The notes under the pieces: model-generated
What the model was told of the DNA's origin: nothing
Databases searched by the model: none
Seen by the model: only the letters and a program-made list of their open reading frames with translations
Position numbers and translations under genes: made by a program
Origin: Variovorax sp. OV700
Lineage (GTDB): Bacteria; Pseudomonadota; Gammaproteobacteria; Burkholderiales; Burkholderiaceae_C
Length of the DNA: 64,000 bases
Direction: 5' to 3'
NCBI RefSeq assembly: GCF_900099805.1
Contig: NZ_FNDR01000017.1
Location: forward strand, 1 to 64,000
Shown: piece after piece, positions 1-8,325 of the stretch
How positions within the stretch are numbered: position 1 is the stretch's first letter
Layout of the letters: every line of letters starts with the position of its first letter

Positions 1-107
1 TCATGCGGCGCCTGCTGCGCAGCATCGCCAAGGGGGAGGCAATCACGCAGGACACGTCCACGCTGGAGAATCCGGCCATTCTGGAGCAGTTGTCACAGAC
101 CAACTGA
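1..107 (+). CDS. C-terminal end of an unknown protein (cut by the window edge)
   Basis: An open frame (codons in phase with position 3) runs from the window edge to a TGA at 105-107. The visible tail is about 34 residues: a basic stretch (MRRLLRSIAKGE) and then a polar end (ILEQLSQTN). Codon choice is GC-rich in the third position, as in neighbouring genes, so this is probably the real 3' end of a gene rather than chance. The ATG at position 3 is unlikely to be the start. No family can be recognised from so little sequence. Confidence 0.55.
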   Translation, partial: MRRLLRSIAKGEAITQDTSTLENPAILEQLSQTN

Positions 108-246
108 TTGGTTCTGTAGGACATGGCCGTTACTGGAAAGCAGAGGCTATTGCGCCTCCCGGCCTGAGGTAAAACCAGCGGAGCAGCCGTGCGCCGGGAG
201 CGCATGGCGGATTCCGTTGTGTTCGATTTTCCGAAGGAGGCCCCCC

Positions 247-747
247 ATGGGCGTGAGATCTGCTTTCCTGTTCGTCATTCTGCTGTTGATCGCGGCCCTT
301 GCCGCGCTCAACTGGGGAACACTGTCGGCGCCCGTGCCGGTCTCGCTGGGCTTCATGACGATTTCCGCACCGCTCGGGTTGATGATGCTGGCGCTGACGA
401 TCGCTCTGGGCGTGTTCTTCCTGGTCTACGTGCTGTACCTGCACAGCTCGGTGTTGCTCGATGCCAAGCGCCACAACAAGGAAATGCAGGTGCAGCGCGA
501 TCTCGCCGACAAGGCCGAGGCTTCACGCTTCACCGAGTTGCGCAATTTTCTGGAAGTCCAGGAGAACAAGCACATGGCGCAAAACGCCGAGCGGCATGCG
601 TCGTTGCTGACCCGGCTGGGACAGGTCGAGAGCGTGGTGCGCCAGCGTTCGGAGCAGTCGGACAACACCGTGGCCGCGCACATCGGCCAGCTCGAAGACC
701 GCATCGAGCGCCGGCCGCTGCCCACGGACATCGATCCGCGAGTCTGA
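247..747 (+). CDS. LapA-domain-like inner-membrane protein
   Basis: This is a 166-residue membrane protein. It has two hydrophobic segments (about residues 6-22 and 40-62) separated by a short loop, then a long charged, coiled-coil-prone C-terminal part (about 75-150, rich in Glu, Gln, Arg and Lys). The two-helix hairpin followed by a cytoplasmic coiled coil resembles the DUF1049/LapA family linked to lipopolysaccharide assembly in enterobacteria. That match is by architecture only. The ATG at 247 is chosen because AGGAGG lies 5 nt upstream; an in-frame start at 217 has no such site. A GC-rich hairpin without a T-tract (759-780) separates it from the convergent cytochrome gene. Confidence 0.7.
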   Translation: MGVRSAFLFVILLLIAALAALNWGTLSAPVPVSLGFMTISAPLGLMMLALTIALGVFFLVYVLYLHSSVLLDAKRHNKEMQVQRDLADKAEASRFTELRNFLEVQENKHMAQNAERHASLLTRLGQVESVVRQRSEQSDNTVAAHIGQLEDRIERRPLPTDIDPRV

Positions 748-780
748 TGACGATCGAGGCCCGGGCGCGGATGCCTGGGC

Positions 781-1092
781 TCAGCGCGTCATCAGCACCC
801 AGGCCGCGAGCTTCTTGGCGTCGGCTTCGCTCACTTGGGTATTGGCAGGCATCGGCACTGGCCCCCAGACGCCCGAACCACCCTTGATGATCTTTGCCGC
901 GAGCATGTCCGCGGCGCCGGCGTTGCCCTTGTACTTGGCCGCCACGTCCTTGAAAGAAGGGCCGAGCACCTTGCGGTCGACCGAGTGGCAGCTCATGCAG
1001 TTTTTCGACGTGGCCAGGGCCAGGTCTGCGAAAGCGGGCGCCGCCAACCCAAGGCCCAAGCCCAGAATCGCGGATGACAGGAGTCTTTTCAT
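781..1092 (-). CDS. Class I cytochrome c (c551/c552-like), periplasmic
   Basis: This is a 103-residue precursor with a Sec signal peptide cut after Ala-Phe-Ala (residue 22). The mature part, about 81 residues, carries one heme site, CMSCH (Cys32, Cys35, His36). Met81 in the Pro-Val-Pro-Met-Pro segment is the expected sixth iron ligand. Length and spacing fit small c551/c552 electron carriers that shuttle electrons to terminal oxidases or nitrite reductase. It stands alone: its 3' end meets the LapA-like gene and nothing nearby names its redox partner. Confidence 0.9.
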   Translation of the reverse strand: MKRLLSSAILGLGLGLAAPAFADLALATSKNCMSCHSVDRKVLGPSFKDVAAKYKGNAGAADMLAAKIIKGGSGVWGPVPMPANTQVSEADAKKLAAWVLMTR

Positions 1093-1199
1093 GGGGATGA
1101 TTTCGTAATGGCTGGGTTACATTCGATCTAACGCGATTGTAGGTAGCGCCGTGCACCGGCGCCCGGAAGCGTTTCCAACAAAACCCCGAGGGATTCGCG

Positions 1200-1454
1200 A
1201 TGCTTTTTCTGCTGCTGGGCCTGCTTGGCGTGGGCCTGAAATACCTGGAAGTGGGCATGGTTGCCGGCTGGAGCTGGTGGATCGTGCTGTCGCCTTTTGC
1301 CATGGCCATTGCCTGGTGGGCATGGGCCGATTCGTCGGGCTATACCAAGCGCAAGGTCATCGAGCGCGAAGAACGGCGCAAGCAGGCGCGCATCGACCGC
1401 CAGCGAAGCAACATGGGCCTGCCGGGCAGCAAGGGCCAGCGACCGAAGCGCTGA
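1200..1454 (+). CDS. Small Trp-rich membrane protein (TIGR04438-like)
   Basis: This is an 84-residue protein. Its N-terminal half has two hydrophobic segments with a Trp cluster (WSWW near residue 26 and WWAW near 39); the C-terminal half is strongly basic (KRKVIEREERRKQ). Size and pattern match the TIGR04438 small Trp-rich proteins, known mainly from Burkholderiales and without a known function. GAGG sits 8 nt before the ATG. It is followed 43 bp later by a DUF3592 gene in the same direction, so the two may be co-transcribed. Confidence 0.75.
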   Translation: MLFLLLGLLGVGLKYLEVGMVAGWSWWIVLSPFAMAIAWWAWADSSGYTKRKVIEREERRKQARIDRQRSNMGLPGSKGQRPKR

Positions 1455-1497
1455 GCACGCACACGCCGGGCGGCCCTGTCCACTGCATGCACAGACC

Positions 1498-2319
1498 ATG
1501 GACGAAGAAGCGACCCGGCAAGCGATGCTGGTCTTCGGACTCTCGCTGCTGGCCGGACCGGCCTTCGGCGGCCTGGCGGGATGGCTCAAGGGCTTGTTCT
1601 GGGGCGTGGGGATCGGGGCACTGCTGATCGGCTGCGCGGGCCTCTACGCCGCCGCAACGATCGGCTGGCATCGTTACCAGTCGATTGAGGGCACGGCCAG
1701 CGTGCAGGGCAGCCTGGTCGAGTTCGTCGACAAGCGCAGCAAGGACAGCAACGGCCGCACCACGGTCTCGCGCGCTCCCATCGTTGAATACATCGCGCCT
1801 GACGGCCAGAAGCGCCGCGTCAAGGGACTCGGCGGCGGACTGTCGGACAAGGAATGGGGCGACCCGGTCGAGGTGCGCTACAGCGTGGCCGACCCGGCGC
1901 AAGCTCTGGTGGCGGACTTCCAGAACATGTGGGGCGCCGTCTGGGGATTCGGCCTCTTCGGGTTGTTTCCGACGATGTTCGGCCTGTTCTTCACCGGCAT
2001 GGCGATCAAGGAAGGGCGCCCCCCGGCCAGCGCGCCGGTCGAGCGCAAGGCCACGCCCGCGCAGCAGCGGTGGCGCACGCGCGGCACCGTGTTGGCCAAC
2101 CTGATCTTCGTGGCCGGCTTTGCCGTCTGCTTCCTGTATCCGGACAACCGGCTGGGGAGGGCGCTCGGTGCCGGCTTCATGACCATCGGCGCCGGCGCAC
2201 TACTGCACTTCATCGTGCAGAGCTTGCCGCCGTCGATGGAATTCGAGTTCCGCAGCATCCTCGCGATCGTAGGCCTCGGCTTCCTGGCCTTTGGCTACGG
2301 CGCGTGGATGATGGCCTGA
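1498..2319 (+). CDS. DUF3592-type membrane protein
   Basis: This protein has 273 residues. Two N-terminal transmembrane segments (about 13-55) are followed by a soluble beta-rich domain (about 60-140) with the layout of DUF3592: a variable strand, 'PIVEYIAPDGQ', then 'GDPVEVRYSVADPAQA'. About four further hydrophobic segments make up the C-terminal half. The family has no established biochemical role. The gene ends only 6 bp from the convergent ilvD stop, leaving no room for a conventional terminator. Confidence 0.7.
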   Translation: MDEEATRQAMLVFGLSLLAGPAFGGLAGWLKGLFWGVGIGALLIGCAGLYAAATIGWHRYQSIEGTASVQGSLVEFVDKRSKDSNGRTTVSRAPIVEYIAPDGQKRRVKGLGGGLSDKEWGDPVEVRYSVADPAQALVADFQNMWGAVWGFGLFGLFPTMFGLFFTGMAIKEGRPPASAPVERKATPAQQRWRTRGTVLANLIFVAGFAVCFLYPDNRLGRALGAGFMTIGAGALLHFIVQSLPPSMEFEFRSILAIVGLGFLAFGYGAWMMA

Positions 2320-2325
2320 CAGTCC

Positions 2326-4020
2326 TCAGAACTTGTCGAGCACCGCGCCCGAGCTCGCGCTCGAGGCGTTGAACGCGAACTTGGCCTGCACGCCGCGCGT
2401 GTAGCGCGGGGCCGGGGCCTTCCAGCCTTCGCGGCGCTTGGCGAGTTCGGCTTCGGGCACGTTGAGTTCGAGCACCAGCTTGTGCGCGTCGATGGTGATC
2501 GAGTCGCCTTCGTTCACGAACGCAATGGTGCCGCCTGCCGCCGCTTCGGGCGCGACGTGGCCCACCACCATGCCCCAGGTACCGCCCGAGAAGCGGCCGT
2601 CGGTGATCAGGCCCACGCTTTCGCCCAGGCCCGCGCCGATCAGCGCGCCCGTGGGGGCCAGCATTTCGGGCATGCCGGGGCCGCCCTTGGGGCCCAGGTA
2701 GCGCAGCACCATCACGTCGCCGGCTTTGATCTTGCCGTCCAGGATGGCCTTGAGCGCCGACTGCTCGTCGTCGAACACGCGCGCCGGTCCCGTGATGACG
2801 GGGTTCTTCAGGCCGGTGATCTTGGCGACCGCGCCTTCGGGCGACAGGTTGCCCTTGAGGATGGCCAGGTGGCCTTCGTCGTACATGGGCTTGTCGATCG
2901 GGCGGATCACGTCCTGGTCGGCGCGCGGCACGTCGGGCACGTCCTTCAGCACTTCGGCAATCGTCTGGCCCGTGATGGTGATGCAGTCGCCGTGCAGCAG
3001 GCCCGCGTTCAGCAGCACCTTCATCACTTGCGGGATGCCGCCGGCCTGGTGCAGGTCGACGGCCAGGTACTTGCCCGAGGGCTTCAGGTCGCACAGCACC
3101 GGCACCTTCTTGCGCATGCGCTCGAAATCGTCGATGGACCACTCGACCTCGGCGGCATGCGCGATGGCCAGGAAGTGCAGCACGGCGTTGGTGGAGCCGC
3201 CCGTGGCCATGATGACGGCCACCGCGTTCTCGATGGCCTTCTTGGTCACGATGTCGCGCGGCTTCAGGTCTTTCTTGATCGCCTCGATCAGCACCTTGGC
3301 CGATTCCTTGGCCGAGTTGGCCTTTTCGTCGTGCGGGTTGGCCATGGTGGACGAGTAGGGCAGCGAGATGCCCAGCGCCTCGAACGCGCTGGACATGGTG
3401 TTGGCCGTGTACATGCCGCCGCACGAGCCGGTGCCAGGAATGGCGCGCTTCTCGATCTCGTGCAGGTCTTCGTCGCTCATGTTGCCGGCAGCGTTCTGGC
3501 CCACGGCTTCGAACACGCTCACGATGTTGAGGTCTTGCCCCTTGTAGCGGCCTGGCAGGATGGTGCCGCCGTAGACGTAGATGGCCGGCACGTTGGCGCG
3601 CAGCATGCCCATGAGGCCGCCGGGCATGTTCTTGTCGCAGCCGCCGACCACCAGCACGCCATCCATCCACTGGCCGCCGACGCAGGTCTCGATGCAGTCG
3701 GAGATGACTTCGCGGCTCACCAGCGAATACTTCATGCCTTCGGTGCCCATGGCCATGCCGTCGGAAATGGTGGGGGTGCCGAACACCTGCGCGTTGCCAC
3801 CGGCTTCCTCGATGCCCGCGATGGCCGCGTCGGCCAGCTTCTGCAGACCCGAGTTGCAGGGCGTGATGGTGCTGTGGCCGTTGGCCACGCCGACCATCGG
3901 TTTCTTGAAGTCGCTCTCTTCGTAGCCCATGGCATAGAACATCGAGCGGTTGGGCGCGCGGCTCTTGCCTTCGACGATGTTGGCGCTGCGGCGGTTGATC
4001 TGGATCGGCTTGGTGTCCAT
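2326..4020 (-). CDS. ilvD: Dihydroxy-acid dehydratase
   Basis: It catalyses dehydration of 2,3-dihydroxy-isovalerate and -methylvalerate to the 2-keto acids, the shared penultimate step of valine and isoleucine synthesis. The 564-residue protein has the IlvD/Edd fold with the three Fe-S ligand cysteines of the family near residues 53 (TPCNSG), 126 (GGCDKNMPG) and 199 (GTGSCGGMYT). The C-terminal 'GRFSGGT' segment is conserved. The ATG at 4020 is preferred over an in-frame start at 4059 because the protein then begins at the usual family N-terminus. It is transcribed divergently from a LysR gene that may control it. Confidence 0.97.
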   Translation of the reverse strand: MDTKPIQINRRSANIVEGKSRAPNRSMFYAMGYEESDFKKPMVGVANGHSTITPCNSGLQKLADAAIAGIEEAGGNAQVFGTPTISDGMAMGTEGMKYSLVSREVISDCIETCVGGQWMDGVLVVGGCDKNMPGGLMGMLRANVPAIYVYGGTILPGRYKGQDLNIVSVFEAVGQNAAGNMSDEDLHEIEKRAIPGTGSCGGMYTANTMSSAFEALGISLPYSSTMANPHDEKANSAKESAKVLIEAIKKDLKPRDIVTKKAIENAVAVIMATGGSTNAVLHFLAIAHAAEVEWSIDDFERMRKKVPVLCDLKPSGKYLAVDLHQAGGIPQVMKVLLNAGLLHGDCITITGQTIAEVLKDVPDVPRADQDVIRPIDKPMYDEGHLAILKGNLSPEGAVAKITGLKNPVITGPARVFDDEQSALKAILDGKIKAGDVMVLRYLGPKGGPGMPEMLAPTGALIGAGLGESVGLITDGRFSGGTWGMVVGHVAPEAAAGGTIAFVNEGDSITIDAHKLVLELNVPEAELAKRREGWKAPAPRYTRGVQAKFAFNASSASSGAVLDKF

Positions 4021-4109
4021 GGTGTCTCTTGTGTCGTGGGGAGATCGGGGGAAGCCCAAGTATCGGACTTCTCATTGATTCATTCCAATCCGTTTTTCAG
4101 TGCAGATTG

Positions 4110-4124
4110 ATATGCTCGGCATAT
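4110..4124. promoter_or_regulatory. 15-bp inverted repeat over the LysR start codon
   Basis: ATATGC-TCG-GCATAT is a perfect 6+6 bp dyad with a 3-bp spacer. It lies in the ilvD/lysR divergent region and its right arm covers the first two bases of the regulator's ATG. The position suits autorepression by the LysR protein. It lacks the common T-N11-A core, so the binding partner is inferred only. Confidence 0.35.
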
Positions 4125-5061
4125 GAAAGAAAGCTTGATCGACCTGCGCGCCTGGCGGCAGTTCGTGGCCGTGGCCGAGGAACTGCATTTCGGCCGCGCC
4201 GCCGAACGCCTGCACATGACGCAGCCTCCCGTCACGCAGGCCATTGCCCAGCTCGAAAAAACATTGGGCGTGCTGCTGTTCGACCGCACGCGCAGGCGCG
4301 TGGCGCTCACGCCTGCCGGCGAGGCGCTGCTGCCCGACGTGCGCGAGCTGCTGGCGCGTGCCCAGGCCCTTCCCGAGCGCGCGCGTGCCGCGGCGGCCGG
4401 GCAGGTGGGGCGGGTGCGCATCGCCTTCGTTTCCACCATCGGCTTCGAAAAATTACCGGCCTGGGTGCGCGAGTTCCGTGTGCTGTGCCCCGAGGTGGCG
4501 CTCGAACTGGTCGAAGCCACGGGCGACGTGCAGCTCGAAGCCTTCGCGCGCGGCGACATCGATGCCGGGCTCATGCTCCATTCGCCGGGCTCCGCGCCTC
4601 CGGGACTCTCGCGTCTGACGGTGGAGCAGGAGCCGCTGGTGCTGGCCATGCCGGCGCAGCATCGGCTGGCGAGCGCAACCCCGGTGCCGCTGGCCGAGGT
4701 GCTGGCCGAGCCGCTGGTGATCTTTCCGCGCCGCATCGTGCCTTCGCTGCACGACGCCATCTTTGGCCTCTATCACTCGGCCGGCCGCGTGCCACAGGTG
4801 GCGCAAGAAGCGATCCAGATGCAGACCATCGTCAATCTCGTCTCGGGTGGCATCGGCATGGCCTGGGTGCCGCACAGCGTGATGCAGTTCCGCCGCGCGG
4901 GCGTGATCTATCGGCAGGCTCAGGCGTTCAAAGGCGCCGGGCGCGGCCGCGTGGCGCTGCCCGCCTGCGAGACCAGCCTCGTGTGGCCCGCGCACGCCAC
5001 GCATCCGGCGCTGGAGCGATTCGTGGAGTTCGTGCGCGAGCGCACGCACAAGGGCGGTTGA
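4123..5061 (+). CDS. LysR-family transcriptional regulator, divergent from ilvD
   Basis: This 312-residue regulator has a winged helix-turn-helix at residues 8-66 ('FGRAAERLHMTQPPVTQAI') and a periplasmic-binding-protein-like effector domain from about residue 95 onward. LysR proteins often control the gene read divergently, so ilvD (102 bp away) is the first candidate target, with a branched-chain intermediate as a plausible ligand; both are inferences. The start sits inside an inverted repeat, which suggests autoregulation. It ends 54 bp before lgt, which reads the same way. Confidence 0.9.
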   Translation: MKESLIDLRAWRQFVAVAEELHFGRAAERLHMTQPPVTQAIAQLEKTLGVLLFDRTRRRVALTPAGEALLPDVRELLARAQALPERARAAAAGQVGRVRIAFVSTIGFEKLPAWVREFRVLCPEVALELVEATGDVQLEAFARGDIDAGLMLHSPGSAPPGLSRLTVEQEPLVLAMPAQHRLASATPVPLAEVLAEPLVIFPRRIVPSLHDAIFGLYHSAGRVPQVAQEAIQMQTIVNLVSGGIGMAWVPHSVMQFRRAGVIYRQAQAFKGAGRGRVALPACETSLVWPAHATHPALERFVEFVRERTHKGG

Positions 5062-5115
5062 GCGGTCCGCGGTTGCGCCCGGAGAGGGTCACTCGACCGG
5101 GGCACAATCGGCGCC

Positions 5116-5937
5116 ATGCTCATGTATCCGCAGATCAATCCCATCGCCCTGCAGCTCGGGCCCGTTGCCATTCATTGGTACGGGCTGACCTACCTCGCCG
5201 CGTTCGCGCTGTTCTATTTTCTCGGCACGCGCCGCCTGCGGCACGAGCCGTATCGCTCGCTGGTCGGCGCGGGCGCGTGGCAGCGCAAGGACATCGAGGA
5301 CATTCTCTTTCTCGGGGTGATGGGCGTCATCGTGGGTGGCCGGCTCGGCTACTGCCTGTTCTACAAGCCCGAGTTCTATCTCGCGAATCCGCTGCAGATT
5401 CTTTACGTGTGGCAGGGCGGCATGAGCTTTCACGGCGGCCTGCTGGGCGTGATCGGGGCGATGCTCTGGTTCGCACGTTCGCGTGCCCGGCCGTTCTGGC
5501 AGGTGATGGATTTCGTCTCGCCCTGCGTGCCGACGGGGCTGGCGGCAGGCCGCGTGGGCAATTTCATCAACGGTGAGCTCTGGGGCCGCTTCAGCAGCCC
5601 GGACCTGCCGTGGGGCATGGTGTTTCCGCAGAGCGGCTCGATGCTGCCGCGCCATCCCTCGCAGGTCTACCAGTTCCTGCTCGAAGGGCTTCTGCTGTTC
5701 GTCATCATGTGGCTGTACGCCCGCAAGGAGCGCAAGCAAGGGCAGGTGGCCGCGGTGTTCATGATCGGCTATGGCGTGCTGCGCTTCATTGCCGAGTATT
5801 TCCGCGAGCCGGATGATTTTCTCGGCTTGCGCGCGCTTAACCTGAGCCAGGGGCAGTGGCTCAGCGTGCCGATGGTGATCTTCGGCATCGGCCTGTGGAT
5901 CTGGGCCGCGCAGCGCCGCCAGCCGGTGACGGCCTGA
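5116..5937 (+). CDS. lgt: Phosphatidylglycerol-prolipoprotein diacylglyceryl transferase
   Basis: It transfers diacylglycerol from phosphatidylglycerol to the lipobox cysteine of prolipoproteins, the first step of lipoprotein maturation in the inner membrane. The 273-residue protein has about seven membrane segments. The Lgt signature 'GRVGNFINGELWGR' is near residue 150, with 'SFHGGLLG' (catalytic His region) near residue 105 and 'HPSQVYQ' near 183. A second ATG two codons in (5122) is an equally possible start. Its products in this window would include the RND outer-membrane lipoprotein. Confidence 0.97.
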   Translation: MLMYPQINPIALQLGPVAIHWYGLTYLAAFALFYFLGTRRLRHEPYRSLVGAGAWQRKDIEDILFLGVMGVIVGGRLGYCLFYKPEFYLANPLQILYVWQGGMSFHGGLLGVIGAMLWFARSRARPFWQVMDFVSPCVPTGLAAGRVGNFINGELWGRFSSPDLPWGMVFPQSGSMLPRHPSQVYQFLLEGLLLFVIMWLYARKERKQGQVAAVFMIGYGVLRFIAEYFREPDDFLGLRALNLSQGQWLSVPMVIFGIGLWIWAAQRRQPVTA

Positions 5938-6011
5938 GGCTCCGGCACTCAGGGTAAGCACGGGCCGCGGGCGTGCCGCGCGGCCTTGTGCCGCGTTCAT
6001 CGCGGATTCAC

Positions 6012-6025
6012 AATTACGCGTAATT
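6012..6025. promoter_or_regulatory. Palindromic operator upstream of the mat regulator
   Basis: AATTACGCGTAATT is a perfect 14-bp palindrome 34 bp before the GntR-family start codon. A partial copy of its half-site (AATTACA, then AAATTACA) continues downstream to about 6038. The AT-rich arms stand out against high-GC flanks. Position and symmetry fit the operator of a GntR/FCD dimer controlling its own operon. Confidence 0.6.
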
Positions 6026-6059
6026 ACAGGAAATTACACCTGCCGCGTTTCACATCCTC

Positions 6060-6728
6060 ATGCGCCTGGTCCCCAACTCCCTGCACGACGAAGTGGCCGC
6101 CACGCTGCGCGAGCAGATTTTCGCGGGCGTGTTGGCACCGGGCAGCTTCCTGGACGAAGCCGCACTGTGCGAGAGGCTGTCGATCTCCCGCACCCCCTTG
6201 CGCGAGGCGCTCAAGGTGCTCACGGCCGAAGGCCTGCTGCGGCATGAACCGCGGCGCGGCTGCTTCGTGCGCGAGGTGACGGAGCGCGATCTCGATGAGA
6301 TATTTCCGGTCATTGCGCTGCTCGAAGGCCGTTGTGCCTACGAGGCCGCGCGCAACGCAAGCGATTCCGAGCTGCACGAGCTCGATGCGCTGCACGACCG
6401 GCTGGTGCGACACGCCAAGTCCAAGCGCATCAACGACTATTACGCCACCAACCACCTGATCCACGAGGCGATCATCCAACTGGCCGACAACCGCTGGCTG
6501 GCGCAGGTCATCGGCGACTTGCGCAAGATCCTCAAACTCGCGCGCCTCCAGCAGCTGCATGCGCCGGGCCGGCTCGAGCAGAGCCTGTCGGAGCACCTGG
6601 CGGTGTTCGCGGCACTCAAGGCGCGCGACAGCGACGGCGCGGACGCGGCCATGCGCACGCACCTGACGCGGCAGCGCGAAGCACTGCGCGAGGTGGCGCG
6701 GCAACAGAAATCCAGGGTGATGTCATGA
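6060..6728 (+). CDS. matR: GntR/FCD-family regulator of the malonate operon (MatR-like)
   Basis: This 222-residue regulator has an N-terminal winged helix-turn-helix (about residues 5-70; 'LSISRTPLREALKVL' is the recognition region) and an all-helical FCD ligand domain (about 80-215). The FCD metal-site pattern Asp...His...His is present around 'NDYYATNHLIHEA' and 'SEHLAVFAAL'. It is the first gene of the mat operon and lies just after a perfect palindrome, so autorepression relieved by malonate or malonyl-CoA is likely, by analogy with rhizobial MatR. Its stop overlaps the next small ORF by 4 nt. Confidence 0.85.
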   Translation: MRLVPNSLHDEVAATLREQIFAGVLAPGSFLDEAALCERLSISRTPLREALKVLTAEGLLRHEPRRGCFVREVTERDLDEIFPVIALLEGRCAYEAARNASDSELHELDALHDRLVRHAKSKRINDYYATNHLIHEAIIQLADNRWLAQVIGDLRKILKLARLQQLHAPGRLEQSLSEHLAVFAALKARDSDGADAAMRTHLTRQREALREVARQQKSRVMS

Positions 6729-6781
6729 ACGACATGAAAAAAGACTTCCCCGCACCTCACAACATTGGAGTTTGTCGATGA
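6725..6781 (+). CDS. 18-residue linker ORF coupled to matR and matA
   Basis: An ATG at 6725 overlaps the matR stop (ATGA), and the ORF ends in a TGA at 6779-6781 that overlaps the matA start (ATGA again). It encodes 18 residues (MNDMKKDFPAPHN...). A GGTGA-like site precedes it by a few bases. The double overlap suggests it passes ribosomes from matR to matA, acting as a coupling device rather than a functional peptide. No homologue is recognised. Confidence 0.4.
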   Translation: MNDMKKDFPAPHNIGVCR

Positions 6782-8250
6782 GTGCGACCGAATGGTTCCA
6801 GGCGCGATTGCGTTCTGGCGAGAAGTCCGGCAACAAGGTGCCGGTGGCACCCGAGGGAGCCGCCCGCGGTGCGTCCAAGACCGCCGCCAAACCGAGCCTG
6901 CGCTCCACCGCCGAGCGCATGCAGGCCACTTTGCGCAAGGCCGACGAAGCCTTGTCGCCGCGCGCGCTGCGCCGCGTGCTCGCCGCCTTGCAGGCCGTGA
7001 TCGATCCGCGTGTGAGCGAGGTCGAGGGTGGTCGCCGCGCGCATGCCATCGCAACCGCGTACGCCAGCGCCGAACCTGAGGAGCGGCGCGATTATTGGGC
7101 GCTGATGAGCGAGCAATTCGCGGCCGATCCGCACAAGCTCAAGTCCGCGCGCGACCAGCACCAGGCCGCGGTGGGAACGCCCGACGAAGGCCAGGCCGAA
7201 CTCAAGCTGCGGCGCGCGCTGGTCTCGCCGCGCATGCGCCTGTTGCAGCGCTTCGCGGTCGAACCCGAAGGCATGCGCTTTCTGGTCGACCTGCGTGCCG
7301 AACTGCTGCCTTTTCTCAAGTCCGACAAGCGGCTGATCGCGCTGGACGCCGAACTGGAGCACCTGTTCTCCACCTGGTTCGACGTCGCGTTTCTCGAACT
7401 GCGCCGGATCGACTGGAATTCGCCGGCGTCGCTGATCGAGAAGCTGATCCGCTACGAGGCCGTGCACGACATCAAGAGCTGGACCGACGTGAAGAACCGG
7501 CTCGACGACAGCGACCGGCGCTGCTACGGCTTCTTTCATCCGCGGCTGCCCAACGAGCCGCTGATCTTCGTCGAGGTGGCGCTGGTCGACCGCATCAGCG
7601 AGGGCATTGCACCGCTGCTCGACGAGACCGCGGTGCCGATCCTCCCGACCAAGGCCACGACGGCCATCTTCTATTCGATCAGCAATACCCAGGACGGCTT
7701 GCGCGGCGTGAGCTTTGGCGATTCGCTCATCAAGCGCGTGGTCGAAACCCTGCAGGACGAACTGCCGCGCCTCAAGGTCTTTGCCACGCTCTCGCCGATT
7801 CCCGGCTTTCGCAGCTGGCTTGCCAAGAACGCCGCGGAGCTGCTGCCGCGCCTGGACGAAAAGCGCGAAGCCGAACTCGGCCGCCTCGTCGGCTCGCTGC
7901 CGCCCACTGCCGACCGCCTGCTTGCTGCGGTGGACGGCGCCGTCGCCCTCGATGCCAAGTCGCCGCTGCGCCAATGGCTGCTGCAGGCCGCCGCTGAATA
8001 CCTGGGCCACACGCTGATCGACGGCACGCCAGCCGATCCGGTGGCGCGCTTCCACTTGGGCAACGGCGCGCGCGTGGAGCGGCTCAACTGGGCCGGCGAT
8101 CCCTCGCCCAAAGGGCAGAAGCAGTCTTACGGACTGATGGTGAATTACCTCTACGATCTGAAACGGCTCGACAAGCATCGCGCGTGGCTGGCCGAGGGGA
8201 AGGTCGCGGTATCGGGAGATGTTGAAAGCCTGTTTTTCAAGAAGGGCTGA
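6778..8250 (+). CDS. matA: Malonyl-CoA decarboxylase
   Basis: It decarboxylates malonyl-CoA to acetyl-CoA (EC 4.1.1.9), the second step of malonate use after MatB. The 490-residue protein has the MCD layout: an N-terminal helical domain (about 45-190) and a C-terminal GNAT-like catalytic domain (about 200-440). 'SSTWFDVAFLELRRIDW'-like and 'CYGFFHPRLPNEPLIFVEVAL' segments are typical. The family catalytic Ser and His are expected in 'TLSPIPGFRSWL' and 'FHLGNGARVERLNW'. The ATG at 6778 has GGAG 7 nt upstream. The in-frame TTG at 6772 lies too close to that site. Confidence 0.93.
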   Translation: MSATEWFQARLRSGEKSGNKVPVAPEGAARGASKTAAKPSLRSTAERMQATLRKADEALSPRALRRVLAALQAVIDPRVSEVEGGRRAHAIATAYASAEPEERRDYWALMSEQFAADPHKLKSARDQHQAAVGTPDEGQAELKLRRALVSPRMRLLQRFAVEPEGMRFLVDLRAELLPFLKSDKRLIALDAELEHLFSTWFDVAFLELRRIDWNSPASLIEKLIRYEAVHDIKSWTDVKNRLDDSDRRCYGFFHPRLPNEPLIFVEVALVDRISEGIAPLLDETAVPILPTKATTAIFYSISNTQDGLRGVSFGDSLIKRVVETLQDELPRLKVFATLSPIPGFRSWLAKNAAELLPRLDEKREAELGRLVGSLPPTADRLLAAVDGAVALDAKSPLRQWLLQAAAEYLGHTLIDGTPADPVARFHLGNGARVERLNWAGDPSPKGQKQSYGLMVNYLYDLKRLDKHRAWLAEGKVAVSGDVESLFFKKG

Positions 8251-8325
8251 GTTCTGAAAGAAGTTCGGCGCACGCAGTGCCGGCGGCCGCATGGCGCGGC
8301 AATCCACAACGACAGGAGATGACAG

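Noticed and set aside
759..780. GC-rich hairpin between the LapA-like gene and the cytochrome gene
   Set aside because: The 8-bp stem (with one G-T pair) is convincing, but neither strand has a U-tract, so termination cannot be claimed.
2482..4110. Long open frame antisense to ilvD (about 540 codons)
   Set aside because: Composition is His/Val/Arg-heavy and repetitive, as expected from the complement of a high-GC gene; ilvD on the other strand has full family conservation.
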